From the NCBI RefSeq assembly GCF_036763085.1, contig NZ_JBAIYU010000007.1:1-64000 (forward strand): DNA of 64,000 nucleotides. Reading direction: 5' to 3'. Below, one piece after another: positions 51,550-60,089 of the stretch. The notes under the pieces are model-generated. The model was not told where the DNA came from. It did not search any database and saw only the letters and a program-made list of their open reading frames with translations. Every line of letters starts with the position of its first letter. Within the stretch, counting starts at the first letter, position 1. The DNA comes from JBAIYU01 sp036763085 (GTDB lineage: Bacteria > Bacillota > Negativicutes > DSM-1736 > Dendrosporobacteraceae). The translations under genes were made by a program, and so were the position numbers.

Positions 51550-51876
51550 TTAATACAATAAAGTAAATTTGTATAAATTATTAAGGTCCACGTTACGCCA
51601 ATATATACTGTCTCCATTTTTATCCACAGCCATTATATCCCAGCCGTATGAGCTGTAACCATAAAGCACTACTGGTATTTGATAACCACTAGGCAAATAT
51701 CCGTCTAAAAGATTCGAGCCCCAATTGTTCGACGCCGAAGGGGAAACATACAAGCCATAGATCGTAACACCAGTCTGATTTACTATTAGAACTTGATGAC
51801 TTGCAGCATAAGCAACACTGCATAAGCCGATTACCAATATAACAACTAAACAAAGTGCTAACACCGAGCGTTTCAT
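51550..51876 (-). CDS. Small secreted protein, hypothetical
   Basis: 108 aa from the ATG at 51876 (AAGGAGG upstream). Signal peptide ending AYAA, then HQVLIVNQTGVTIYGLYVSP and NLLDGYLPSGYQIPVVLYG, a small beta-sandwich-like domain often seen in secreted proteins of Negativicutes and Proteobacteria (sometimes mis-named argininosuccinate lyase). Function unknown. Confidence 0.6.
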   Translation of the reverse strand: MKRSVLALCLVVILVIGLCSVAYAASHQVLIVNQTGVTIYGLYVSPSASNNWGSNLLDGYLPSGYQIPVVLYGYSSYGWDIMAVDKNGDSIYWRNVDLNNLYKFTLLY

Positions 51877-51971
51877 TTCAAGTGCCTCCTTACTTTTCAC
51901 ACCGTCGTATCCGGCAAGTGTACTATATTCTATTTTATGAAATATTCAAGGCATGTGTGTTAGCAAACATA

Positions 51972-52022
51972 AAGAAAACACGACTTGCGTCGAGCCTTAG
52001 CGACGACGGAAGTCGATGTTAC
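51972..52022. repeat. Dispersed intergenic repeat, copy 2
   Basis: 27 of 28 bases (51972-51999) match copy 1 at 5396. Here CGACTTGCGTCG...CGACGACGGAAGTCG folds into a nearly perfect hairpin. Confidence 0.6.
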
Positions 52023-52060
52023 CCTTATGCAGTAAGAAAGTTTATACTTTCTTATCGTAT

Positions 52061-52104
52061 AAAAAGAACTGGATTAACCTGTAATGGCTAATCCAGTTCT
52101 TTTT
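52061..52104 (-). terminator. Terminator of azlCD
   Basis: AAAAAGAACTGGATTA / TAATCCAGTTCTTTTT stem of 16 bp; the same stem sequence recurs at 61048. A separate hairpin (TAAGAAAG/CTTTCTTA) lies just upstream of it at 52033. Confidence 0.85.
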
Positions 52105-52112
52105 ATGTTATA

Positions 52113-52436
52113 TTAAACGCTTATACTGCGCAGCAGCAGCATAACGGCCATCCCAGAACCCATAGTAGCAATCGGCGGCTGCCTGCGATAGGCAACATAC
52201 GCCGCCACTAGGCCTGCGATAAGATAATGATTAGTCAGAGCGACTTCAACAATACCTTTTGGAGCAAGCAAGGCCGGTGCAATCAGGGCGGTTAGCATGG
52301 CTGTCGGGACATGTTTTAAAAGTCGTACAAACCAATCTGGCAGGCGCGTATTTCCTAGCAGCGCAGGACTTGTAAAACGCGTAAGAAAAGTAGCAATAGC
52401 CATTGCAACAATTGTTAACATTATTTCAGTTCTCAT
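52113..52436 (-). CDS. azlD: Branched-chain amino acid exporter small subunit AzlD
   Basis: 107 aa from the ATG at 52436 (AGGGGAAC upstream). Three to four membrane helices with LTRFTSPALLGN, HVPTAMLTALIAPALL; usual AzlD length and pattern. Overlaps the azlC end by 11 bp; forms the export pair for branched-chain amino acids or analogues. Confidence 0.9.
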   Translation of the reverse strand: MRTEIMLTIVAMAIATFLTRFTSPALLGNTRLPDWFVRLLKHVPTAMLTALIAPALLAPKGIVEVALTNHYLIAGLVAAYVAYRRQPPIATMGSGMAVMLLLRSISV

Positions 52437-53133
52437 CTGCTGTTCCCCTTTCCATAAGCCCGCCCACAGCAACTGCCGTTATGCAGGCAATAATTATATA
52501 CCATTTACCAGGTACAGCAATTGATGCCACTATACTTACAACTGCCGCAATTAAGCATACGCTAATGCTAACTTTGTCAACTAAACGCGGTATTAACAAT
52601 GCCAAAAAGGTAGCCGGCATTGCAAAATCCAGCCCCCATGATAATGGGTCAGTAATATGCCCGCCTAAAAACACCCCGCCAATAGTTGAGACTGCCCATG
52701 TAACATAGCCTGCAGCATTACTGCCGGCCTGATATAATGCACTATACCCTGCCGCCTGAGCACGACTTATTGTAATAGCGTATGTCTCATCTGCCATACC
52801 AAAGGATAACGGGGCTTTTTTGGCTAATGACATTCCTTTCATATAAGGCGAAAGCGAAGCACCCATTAAGAGATGCCGGAGGTTAATTAGGAGCGCTGTT
52901 AAACTAATCATTGCAATACCTGCTCCTTCAGCAAACATCGGCAAGCTGACAAATTGGGCCGCACCAGCAAATACTAATAAGGACATTGCTATAGTTTCAG
53001 CCGGAGTAAGTCCTACCGACTGCCCAAATATGCCATAGGCAAGACCAAAAGGAAAGACTCCACACATAACAGGCAGTGTATCTTTAACCCCTAAGAAGAA
53101 TTCATTTCTCCTCACCTTGTTCATAACACTCAT
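52426..53133 (-). CDS. azlC: Branched-chain amino acid exporter large subunit AzlC
   Basis: 235 aa. PVMCGVFPFGLAYGIFGQSVGLTP and ALLINLRHLLMGASLSPYMKG are AzlC motifs; about seven membrane helices. In-frame ATG at 53124 is an alternative start. Divergent from the MocR regulator (53306), a typical arrangement that suggests control by it. Confidence 0.93.
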   Translation of the reverse strand: MSVMNKVRRNEFFLGVKDTLPVMCGVFPFGLAYGIFGQSVGLTPAETIAMSLLVFAGAAQFVSLPMFAEGAGIAMISLTALLINLRHLLMGASLSPYMKGMSLAKKAPLSFGMADETYAITISRAQAAGYSALYQAGSNAAGYVTWAVSTIGGVFLGGHITDPLSWGLDFAMPATFLALLIPRLVDKVSISVCLIAAVVSIVASIAVPGKWYIIIACITAVAVGGLMERGTADEN

Positions 53134-53305
53134 CTACCTTTACACTTTTTTATATAATATTACCTAGCAGGATTATTAATGTAAATATCCAATATAAACT
53201 TATAGAAATACCAATTTTAATTAACGAACTTTTATATCTTCTTATCTCATAGGTATTATTATATATAGCGTAATATTAATTAAATCCACAAGGGAGACTT
53301 GTTAA

Positions 53306-54811
53306 ATGGATATTACCAAAATCTTAACTAGTTTTAAAATTGATCCTAAGTCAACACTGCCAATGTATCTTCAAATCGCAAATTGCTTAGCTGCTAAAAT
53401 CATCGATTTACACATACCCTCAGGGACAAAACTACCACCCGAGCGCATACTCTCCCAGACCCTTGGCGTTAGCCGTACAACTGCAATCAATGCCTACAAG
53501 CTGCTTGAGGATCGTAGCCTGGTTTCAACGAAAATTGGCAGTGGAACATATGTAACGGCTGCAGGCTCGAGTCCATCACCTTCAATTCCCTGGGAACAGT
53601 TATTTATCCCGCAATACAATTCTCCCTTATCATCTTTGCTTCGAACTATGGTTGCAAGCCCAACTGCCGAGAATGCAATCTCGTTAGCTGCTGGCATGCC
53701 TGATCCTGCACTCTACCCCTTAGACATTATCGAATCAGCCTTTAAAAGAAGTAACTACCAGCTTAACGCCGCGGATTTTGGTCATATCCATACTGAAGGA
53801 TATCAACCCCTAAGACATTCATTATCAAAGTGGCTTGTTAAAACAGGTGTACCGTCTCGCCCAGATAATCTCCTAATTGTCTCAGGCTCACAGCAAGGTC
53901 TTTATCTAATCGTTAAAACCTTCATCGAACCACGTGATTATATTGTTGTAGAATCACCCACATACCTTGGAGCTATTCAAGCATTTGAATCTGCTGGAGC
54001 ACGAGTACTTTGCCTTCCTCAAACAAACGGCTATGACCTTAGCATGCTTGAAGATTATTTGGTACGCTATCGTCCAAAGCTTTTCTACACAATCCCTACC
54101 TTTCAAAATCCAACCGGCCGTGTCGCTTCACTGCGCGAAAGACAGGATCTTATTCGTTTGGCCTCAAGGCACCGTCTTGTAATTATTGAGGATGATCCCT
54201 ACAGTCAGCTCTATTACAACCAGCAACCCCCTCCCACACTAAAAGCACTTGATACTTATGGAGGAGTTATTTACCTCGGGACTTTTTCTAAAATCCTTTT
54301 CCCTGGTCTTCGCATAGGCTGGGTTAATGCTCCACACTCTGTAATTAACCGTTTAGCTCAGGAGAAGCAGTACATCGATCTTCATAGCAACAACATTGCC
54401 CAAACATTTCTTAATACTTTCCTAGAAGAAGATTACTTACCAGGTCATCTCAATACAGTTAGAACGGAATATAAAAAACGCCGTGACACAATGGCGAACG
54501 CATTGAAGCGTTACTGCGGAGATTACGTTAATTTCGAATTATCGGAAGGCGGATTTTATTTATGGTGCACAATTGCGCCTCCGGCTTCGCCTACAGAATT
54601 ACTCCGACAATCAACCGCAGCAGGCGTCTCATTTGTACCAGGTGAAGCCTTCTATACCAACGGGGCGATCAGCCGTGAAATACGACTCTGTTTTGCCACC
54701 CACAATGAAAGTCGCTTAGCTGAAGGAATTCGTTTGCTTGGTCGTATTCTAGCCTCCGGCTGCACAGGCACTCCATCCGCATCACCGTCAACAGGATTGC
54801 CTATTATTTAA
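53306..54811 (+). CDS. MocR-type regulator (GntR HTH plus aminotransferase domain)
   Basis: 501 aa. N-terminal wHTH (IPSGTKLPPERILSQTLGVSRTTAINAYKLLEDRSLV), then AspC-like fold with NPTGRVASLRERQDLIRLA, EDDPYSQLYYN, LGTFSKILFPGLRIGW (PLP Lys). Divergent from azlCD; probable activator/repressor of that exporter. AAGGGAG before the ATG. Confidence 0.93.
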   Translation: MDITKILTSFKIDPKSTLPMYLQIANCLAAKIIDLHIPSGTKLPPERILSQTLGVSRTTAINAYKLLEDRSLVSTKIGSGTYVTAAGSSPSPSIPWEQLFIPQYNSPLSSLLRTMVASPTAENAISLAAGMPDPALYPLDIIESAFKRSNYQLNAADFGHIHTEGYQPLRHSLSKWLVKTGVPSRPDNLLIVSGSQQGLYLIVKTFIEPRDYIVVESPTYLGAIQAFESAGARVLCLPQTNGYDLSMLEDYLVRYRPKLFYTIPTFQNPTGRVASLRERQDLIRLASRHRLVIIEDDPYSQLYYNQQPPPTLKALDTYGGVIYLGTFSKILFPGLRIGWVNAPHSVINRLAQEKQYIDLHSNNIAQTFLNTFLEEDYLPGHLNTVRTEYKKRRDTMANALKRYCGDYVNFELSEGGFYLWCTIAPPASPTELLRQSTAAGVSFVPGEAFYTNGAISREIRLCFATHNESRLAEGIRLLGRILASGCTGTPSASPSTGLPII

Positions 54812-54886
54812 TCTTCAGAAGAAATATACCAACCCTGTCAATTGGGGCTATACAGAAATAAAAAACTCTACACTTTTCTAATCATA

Positions 54887-54927
54887 AAAAAACGACTATC
54901 AAAGCATGCCTTGATAGTCGTTTTTTC
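54887..54927. terminator. Bidirectional terminator
   Basis: AAAAAACGACTATCAA / TTGATAGTCGTTTTTT stem of 16 bp between convergent genes. Confidence 0.85.
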
Positions 54928-55125
54928 TTAGTGCCTTACAGTTATTGGACCAGTTTCTACAAGCTGATCTATATCAACATGAATTGTATTGCGTTCTTCT
55001 AGATATGTGACATGAGCCGTGTTTCGACCTTTGTCAATATCCTCGATCCATACATAGTTATTACGGTATTGGACACCAATGATATCCGGAGATTTTATTA
55101 TTTCTTCAGCTCTAGTAGCACGCAT
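54928..55125 (-). CDS. sspH: H-type small acid-soluble spore protein
   Basis: 65 aa. MRATRAEEIIKSPDIIGVQYRN and VWIEDIDKGRNTAHV match SspH (MNVQRAKEIVNSPDI, VWIQ-VDE). Forespore-made protein found in the spore core. AAGGGGG precedes the ATG. Together with bofA it indicates sporulation. Confidence 0.9.
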   Translation of the reverse strand: MRATRAEEIIKSPDIIGVQYRNNYVWIEDIDKGRNTAHVTYLEERNTIHVDIDQLVETGPITVRH

Positions 55126-55215
55126 TTTAAATCCCCCTTTTTAGGAATAGTATTTGTCACCACTTTCGATTAAATACTAAACCAACCAATGGGTAATTCA
55201 GTCAACGATAATAAT

Positions 55216-55809
55216 CTACTGAAGCGGTTTATTTTTATCAACTATTACCTGTTTGAAATATCTGCCGTTAATTTCAATAGTATCGCAATTTCCGTCGTCT
55301 ACTATTTTTACACGGCCATTTCCAATTATTTTAGCAATGTTTTGCGGGCGCTCAATCTCTTGCCACTTAAAACTTCTTTCTTCAGCAGTGCCAGGGTTCT
55401 CGGTATATATTTCAGCACTAGGCTCTGGCTTTTCGTTACCTTTGCAGCATTCTAAGTTTTCATTTAAGCTTTTAATGAAAAACTCACAAATATCCTCTGG
55501 AATATCTAGACCGCCTTGCTCGCCGCCATTCTCATCCTCCAAGGCCAAAAATAGCGCATTACCGAAGATAATTTCATTGTCATCAGGTTTCGGAAAGCGT
55601 CTATTTGCCGCTAGTCCAAGCGGTACTGCTAAATCATTTACAAATATGTGCAAAGATATACCATTGCCAACATTAAAAAGTCTGGTAGTAGCGAAATTAC
55701 CATCTAGAATAGCCGATATTTCTTCGATTTGCTTTTCAATATTTGCCGATAATTTACATATTGCCGGTTCTTTACCTGGTTCAATGAGGATTGCATTAAT
55801 TGTTGACAT
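55216..55809 (-). CDS. DUF3846-like protein with C-terminal extension
   Basis: 197 aa from the ATG at 55809 (AAGGAGAG upstream). First 95 residues match the DUF3846 pattern (AILIEPGKEPAICKLSANIEKQIEEI, VPLGLAANRRF, IIFGNALFLAL), a domain common on plasmids and phages. The C-terminal half is acidic and has two Cys. Function unknown. Confidence 0.65.
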   Translation of the reverse strand: MSTINAILIEPGKEPAICKLSANIEKQIEEISAILDGNFATTRLFNVGNGISLHIFVNDLAVPLGLAANRRFPKPDDNEIIFGNALFLALEDENGGEQGGLDIPEDICEFFIKSLNENLECCKGNEKPEPSAEIYTENPGTAEERSFKWQEIERPQNIAKIIGNGRVKIVDDGNCDTIEINGRYFKQVIVDKNKPLQ

Positions 55810-56026
55810 TCTATTTCTCTCCTTAGCTATGCAAAACAAAACCTTAATCAATTTGTTTTAAATTTTTATCATCATTTCGACAATTACATCAAAAAAACCT
55901 TTTATTAGTGACCCCTATGAAAACCTATACGAATATGTATAAATAATATGTAAATTACCTATTTCACAATTATATTATCAATCATAGTATACACAAAGGA
56001 CATTTTATTCACCGGAGGAGATATAC

Positions 56027-56233
56027 GTGGGTTACTATGCAGATCCGAAAAGCGCCGCCTTTAGAATTTCAGAGCTCTGCCAAATAATAAGCTCTTGCCG
56101 CATTCACGGAGGAAATCCAAAACCTTACTATACTGAACTAGAGCTTCTTTTGGAGAACTATCAGTTATCAAAACAACAACCAGCTAAACCTAAGGAAGAA
56201 GATGGACTTCATTTACTTGCCAGCCTTCGCTAG
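56027..56233 (+). CDS. Small hypothetical protein
   Basis: 68 aa from a GTG nine bases after GGAGGAG. MGYYADPKSAAFRISELCQIIS looks helical; later YTELELLLENYQL helix; no family recognised. Own terminator. Confidence 0.5.
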   Translation: MGYYADPKSAAFRISELCQIISSCRIHGGNPKPYYTELELLLENYQLSKQQPAKPKEEDGLHLLASLR

Positions 56234-56262
56234 TCCTTTGACATACTCATTTCTAACACTAT

Positions 56263-56315
56263 CAAAAGCCTAAAAGACAATTCCCACGATGGTTTGATGG
56301 CTTTTAGGCTTTTTA
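56263..56315 (+). terminator. Terminator between convergent genes
   Basis: AAAAGCCTAAAAG / CTTTTAGGCTTTT stem with a 24-base loop. Confidence 0.75.
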
Positions 56316-56323
56316 AATTGTGA

Positions 56324-57451
56324 CTAAGACCTGCTTACAGCATTTGTGATAATAGCAACAACCAACTCTGCTGTATTATACAGATCTTCCTCTTTAATAT
56401 ATTCTTCAGTAGTATGTACTTTAGACATACCGACTCCAAGCACCGCTGTTGGCACTCCATAACCGTTAAAAAAATTAGCATCACTTCCGCCGCCTGTTGC
56501 CTGAATAACTGGCTTAAGGCCTATACTTTCGGCAGACTTTACTGCTAATTGGACTACTGGTGCATCATCAGTTAAAACGTATGGATCATAGGCATGATGA
56601 ATATTCACCTCAACCCTTCCGCCGTTTTCCAAAGCCACTCGTTCGAAAGTATTTCGCATATGTTCAGTCTGGGCTGCCAATTTTTCCACATTACGACTTC
56701 GCGCTTCACACTTTATTTCCACTCTATCAGGAACAATATTAGTTGCATTACCGCCATTTATTATCCCTACATTTGCGGTAGTCTCCTCATCAATACGCCC
56801 CTGCTTTAACTCAGCCAAGGCTTTACCTGCAAGCACTATCGCATTTATTCCTTGCTCTGGAGCCACGCCAGCATGTGCCTTTTTGCCGTGAATTATCACA
56901 TCAATGCTGTTTTGCCCTGGAGCTTTGGTAATTATCTGACCTGGCTCACCGCCAGAATCAAGCGCATAGCCCATAGCCGCTTTTAGATGTTTTTTATTAA
57001 TATTTTTCGAACCGTCTAAACCACCTTCTTCAGAAACAGTAAAAACAACTTGGATTCCTCCATGCGGCAGTTTGTTTTCTACTATTGCACGAATACCTTC
57101 TAGGATTGCAGCTATGCCAGCCTTGTCATCCGCTCCTAGTATTGTATTACCGCACGATTTTATAATGCCACCTTCCACTATGGGACTAACATTTCCGCAC
57201 GGTTCAACGCAGTCCATATGAGCACTTAACATAATCGTCTCGGCCCTAGCTACATTGCTAGGTAAAAAACCAATTATATTGCCGCAATTTCCACCGATCT
57301 GCACTCCAACTTCATCCTCAAAAACGTCCAACCCAAGATTAATAAGCCGCTGTTTCAGCAAATCTCCAACCTCGCGCTCAGCTTTGGTTGAGCAGCGTAT
57401 TTTTGTTAACTCTAAAAATTCACTAAGCATTCGCTTTTTATTTATTATCAT
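56324..57451 (-). CDS. M20-family peptidase (PepT-like tripeptidase)
   Basis: 375 aa. Di-zinc ligands: SAHMDCV (His, Asp), GADDKAG (bridging Asp), SEEGGLDGS (catalytic Glu/Glu), ALDSGGEPG, and the C-terminal VHTTEEYI. Aminopeptidase acting on tripeptides. AAGGAAAGG before the ATG. Confidence 0.9.
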   Translation of the reverse strand: MIINKKRMLSEFLELTKIRCSTKAEREVGDLLKQRLINLGLDVFEDEVGVQIGGNCGNIIGFLPSNVARAETIMLSAHMDCVEPCGNVSPIVEGGIIKSCGNTILGADDKAGIAAILEGIRAIVENKLPHGGIQVVFTVSEEGGLDGSKNINKKHLKAAMGYALDSGGEPGQIITKAPGQNSIDVIIHGKKAHAGVAPEQGINAIVLAGKALAELKQGRIDEETTANVGIINGGNATNIVPDRVEIKCEARSRNVEKLAAQTEHMRNTFERVALENGGRVEVNIHHAYDPYVLTDDAPVVQLAVKSAESIGLKPVIQATGGGSDANFFNGYGVPTAVLGVGMSKVHTTEEYIKEEDLYNTAELVVAIITNAVSRS

Positions 57452-57571
57452 GCTTTCACCTTTCCTTTCCTTAATATCTAGCTTATTACCATATGTTTTA
57501 TATTAAAATCATTTGCAGCCAGCTGCTATTTAAAGCATTAAGAGGACATAATAATAGTGGGGGTGATCTAT

Positions 57572-57724
57572 ATGAAAAACTATTGCCATAACGATAAGCA
57601 ATGTTTGGACAACAAACAAGCGAACCTAGAGTTTTCTCGGGAGTTAGCAAAGCCTCAACTGTCGAATAACAAAGGGTGTAAGTGCGGCGGTAAATGCGGC
57701 CCTAATTGCAGCTGCAGACGTTAA
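57572..57724 (+). CDS. Cysteine-rich 50-aa protein (metallothionein-like tail)
   Basis: ATG at 57572 preceded by GGGGGTGAT. 50 aa; the first 33 residues have two Cys, the last 15 (GCKCGGKCGPNCSCRR) five Cys with C-x-C, C-x3-C and C-x-C spacing, a metal-binding pattern like bacterial metallothioneins or copper-binding peptides. Own terminator. No family recognised. Confidence 0.6.
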   Translation: MKNYCHNDKQCLDNKQANLEFSRELAKPQLSNNKGCKCGGKCGPNCSCRR

Positions 57725-57741
57725 TCATATAGGCCTCTGAG

Positions 57742-57788
57742 AAAAAGCGGCTTGAGCTCAGCTTTCGCGAGGCAAAAGCCGCTTTTTC
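57742..57788 (+). terminator. Terminator of the Cys-rich gene
   Basis: AAAAAGCGGCTT / AAGCCGCTTTTT stem with an additional inner stem-loop. Confidence 0.8.
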
Positions 57789-57831
57789 ACTCCTTATCAC
57801 TTAGGCAGTCAACTTCAATTAGTGTATGTAT

Positions 57832-57860
57832 AAACGACGGCAACTGCCGTCGTTTGTTTT
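57832..57860. terminator. Hairpin after dinB
   Basis: AAACGACGGCA / TGCCGTCGTTT perfect 11-bp stem with a 2-base loop, ten bases after the dinB stop. Confidence 0.6.
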
Positions 57861-57869
57861 CTTCAAAAA

Positions 57870-59012
57870 TCATCGCAATAGTTGAGCTTTTGTTATTATT
57901 CCTTCACCAAAACGTGCCTTAAGACTGTCTACCGCACTATATAAAGCACTATGCTTTGATTGCTCTTCAAATAACGAAATCTGTCCACCGGTTTCCAAAT
58001 TACTAAGCGTGATTCCCAATAGTCGTATTCCATCCGCAGAAGTACATTCGCCTAGCAACTCGACCGCTGTTTTATAAATTATATCATCAAAATTCGTAGA
58101 TTGAGCCAACGTTCGACTACGGGTCACAGTTTGAAAAGAGCGGTATCTAACCTTTAGGGTAATAGTCCGACCAGTATAACCTATACACCTTAAACGCCAC
58201 CCAACTCTTTCAGCAAGACTATTGAGTTCTGCTTTAATCTTATCTTGCGAAAATAAGTCGGTCTCAAAGGTCATCTCTTTACCTACCGACTGGGGTGCTT
58301 TTGGAGGAACGACCGGCCTGTCATCACGCCCATGAGCTAAGGAATGAAGTTTATAGGCTAAATTGCCGCAATGTTTAATAAGCAGCCCAATATCCGCCTT
58401 CGCCACATCACCGATAGTATTTATTCCTATCTTATGCAGGGTTTGGGCGGTCGCAGCACCAACACCCCACAATCTGGTTATTGGCATTTTGTCAAGAACT
58501 TGGCGTTCTTTGCCATACTCAATAACCATAAGTCCGTCAGGCTTTTGAAAATCAGACGCAAGTTTTGCTAGAAATTTGTTTGGTGCCAATCCAACCGAAG
58601 CTGTTAATCTAATCTCATCTTTGATTCGCTGCTTTATTTGATATGCCAAATCTTTTAAATCAGGGTAGAGACGCTCCATACCACTAACCTCTAAAAAAGC
58701 CTCATCTAGCGAAAGCGGCTCTACTATAGGCGAAAAATCAGCCAAAACTTCCATTATTTCTTTCGATACCCGGCTGTAGCGATTGTGATCACAAGACAAA
58801 AAAACCCCCTGCGGGCATCGCCGCCGAGCCTCAGCCATTGACATAGCCGAACGAACCCCATATTTACGGGCCTCATACGACGCTGTTGAAACAACCCCGC
58901 GACCGCTTATACCGCCGACAATTACCGGTTTTCCCGCTAAATCCGCATTATCCCTTTGTTCTATTGCGGCATAAAACGCATCCATATCAACATGAATAAC
59001 CCAGCGCTGCAT
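57870..59012 (-). CDS. dinB: DNA polymerase IV
   Basis: 380 aa from the ATG at 59012; a GTG nine bases earlier is also in frame. Y-family: HVDMDAFYAAIEQRDN, YSRVSKEIMEVLADFSPIVEPLSLDEAFLEV (SLDEA), then SVGLAPNKFLAKLASDFQKPDG. Translesion polymerase of the SOS response. C-terminus lacks an obvious beta-clamp motif except QISLF, which fits (QxxLF). Confidence 0.96.
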   Translation of the reverse strand: MQRWVIHVDMDAFYAAIEQRDNADLAGKPVIVGGISGRGVVSTASYEARKYGVRSAMSMAEARRRCPQGVFLSCDHNRYSRVSKEIMEVLADFSPIVEPLSLDEAFLEVSGMERLYPDLKDLAYQIKQRIKDEIRLTASVGLAPNKFLAKLASDFQKPDGLMVIEYGKERQVLDKMPITRLWGVGAATAQTLHKIGINTIGDVAKADIGLLIKHCGNLAYKLHSLAHGRDDRPVVPPKAPQSVGKEMTFETDLFSQDKIKAELNSLAERVGWRLRCIGYTGRTITLKVRYRSFQTVTRSRTLAQSTNFDDIIYKTAVELLGECTSADGIRLLGITLSNLETGGQISLFEEQSKHSALYSAVDSLKARFGEGIITKAQLLR

Positions 59013-59090
59013 TTTTATCACTCTTCTCTTAGAGTACTGTTACCAATAATCATAGAACTTGTGCTTAAAATTGTAAAGCGCTGCTAGAAG

Positions 59091-59321
59091 TTAAGGCTTC
59101 CCGCCCAATAGCGAAGTATGAATAACTACTGGATCGAGCGGTTTAAACCGCGTATCCTCCAGAGATTGAAGATCATCGCGCAATTTCGCAAGCTGTTCTT
59201 TTAATATACTTTTCGTATAGTTGTATTCTTCTAATCTCCCAACAGCATCATTCAACTCTTCAATCTTCTCTTCATATTCTTTGTGAAGTCGAACAATTTC
59301 TAATCCAGTCTTAACAACCAT
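59091..59321 (-). CDS. Small coiled-coil protein, hypothetical
   Basis: 76 aa, GAGGAG before the ATG. Residues 10-58 form a coiled coil (RLHKEYEEKIEELNDAVGRLE, LKEQLAKLRDDLQSLED). Ends with a hydrophobic VVIHTSLLGG tail. Function unknown. Confidence 0.55.
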   Translation of the reverse strand: MVVKTGLEIVRLHKEYEEKIEELNDAVGRLEEYNYTKSILKEQLAKLRDDLQSLEDTRFKPLDPVVIHTSLLGGKP

Positions 59322-59441
59322 CTTCTTTGCTCCTCACTATGAAAATACATTCATAATAATTATGCCCCATTTTTTAAACTTTCATCGACTACTAGCGCTT
59401 ATTCATTAAATTAGCATAGGATATATCATCCCAAGGAAAAC

Positions 59442-59475
59442 AAAAAGGCTATTAGTCATATTGACCAATAGCCAT
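59442..59475 (-). terminator. Terminator of the tRNA-Ser pair
   Basis: GGCTATT / AATAGCC plus inner GTCA/TGAC, followed on the minus strand by T5G. Confidence 0.82.
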
Positions 59476-59488
59476 TAATCTTTAAATA

Positions 59489-59579
59489 TGGCGGAGTGGC
59501 AGGGATTTGAACCCTGGCGAGCCTCACGACCCCTAACGATTTAGCAAACCGTCCTCTTCAGCCACTTGAGTACCACTCC
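59489..59579 (-). tRNA. tRNA-Ser (anticodon GCT)
   Basis: 91-nt class II tRNA, acceptor GGAGTGG/CCACTCC, long variable arm, encoded CCA. Anticodon loop TTGCTAA gives GCT (AGC/AGU). Confidence 0.97.
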
Positions 59580-59620
59580 GTATTTATCGAACCTTTGTGC
59601 AGTTTCGCCATTAAGATTAA

Positions 59621-59709
59621 TGGCGGAGGGGGTGGGATTCGAACCCACGGTCCCTTGCGGGATCACTGGTTTTCAAGACCAGCTCCATAAACCACTCGGA
59701 CACCCCTCC
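59621..59709 (-). tRNA. tRNA-Ser (anticodon TGA)
   Basis: 89-nt class II tRNA, acceptor GGAGGGG/CCCCTCC, T-loop GGTTCGAATCC, encoded CCA. Anticodon loop CTTGAAA gives TGA (UCA/UCG/UCU). In tandem with tRNA-Ser(GCT), 41 bp apart. Confidence 0.97.
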
Positions 59710-59891
59710 GTGTCCGGCACATTTAGTATTATATCAAACCGAAAACAGTATTGTCAACATCATAACACAAGGTAAATAAAGCCAAACGTAAAAAGTTTTA
59801 CTTTCTTTAACTATTTTATTATGAAAACTTTAATTACGCAAATTTATTTTGCAAATTTAATATGTTAATTATAATTTAAACTTTTATGGTA

Positions 59892-59920
59892 TTGACTATT
59901 ATAAAACCGGGGAGTATATT
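59892..59920 (+). promoter_or_regulatory. Promoter upstream of corA
   Basis: TTGACT, 17 bp, TATATT; start near 59927, followed by the 37-codon ORF and corA. Confidence 0.65.
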
Positions 59921-59961
59921 TTTAATGTAAACTGATTAAATGAATGGGGTAGGTGAGAAAA

Positions 59962-60075
59962 ATGGACGTAGACATACCTAGTTTACGCTGTTTCGCAAAA
60001 ATAATCGAATATAAGGGAATATTCCATTTTTCTGCTTTAAATGCCTCATTTAGCGGGAAGTATGGTTGTTCCTAG
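59962..60075 (+). CDS. Possible 37-aa upstream ORF of corA
   Basis: ATG seven bases after TAGGTGAG opens MDVDIPSLRCFAKIIEYKGI and ends at 60075, 14 bp before the corA ATG. May be a regulatory leader, as corA of enteric bacteria has one, or chance. Confidence 0.4.
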   Translation: MDVDIPSLRCFAKIIEYKGIFHFSALNASFSGKYGCS

Positions 60076-60089
60076 ACAGGGGGATAGTC

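Noticed and set aside
59566..59775. Open frame across tRNA-Ser(TGA)
   Set aside because: It is the antisense reading of the tRNA, a common annotation error.
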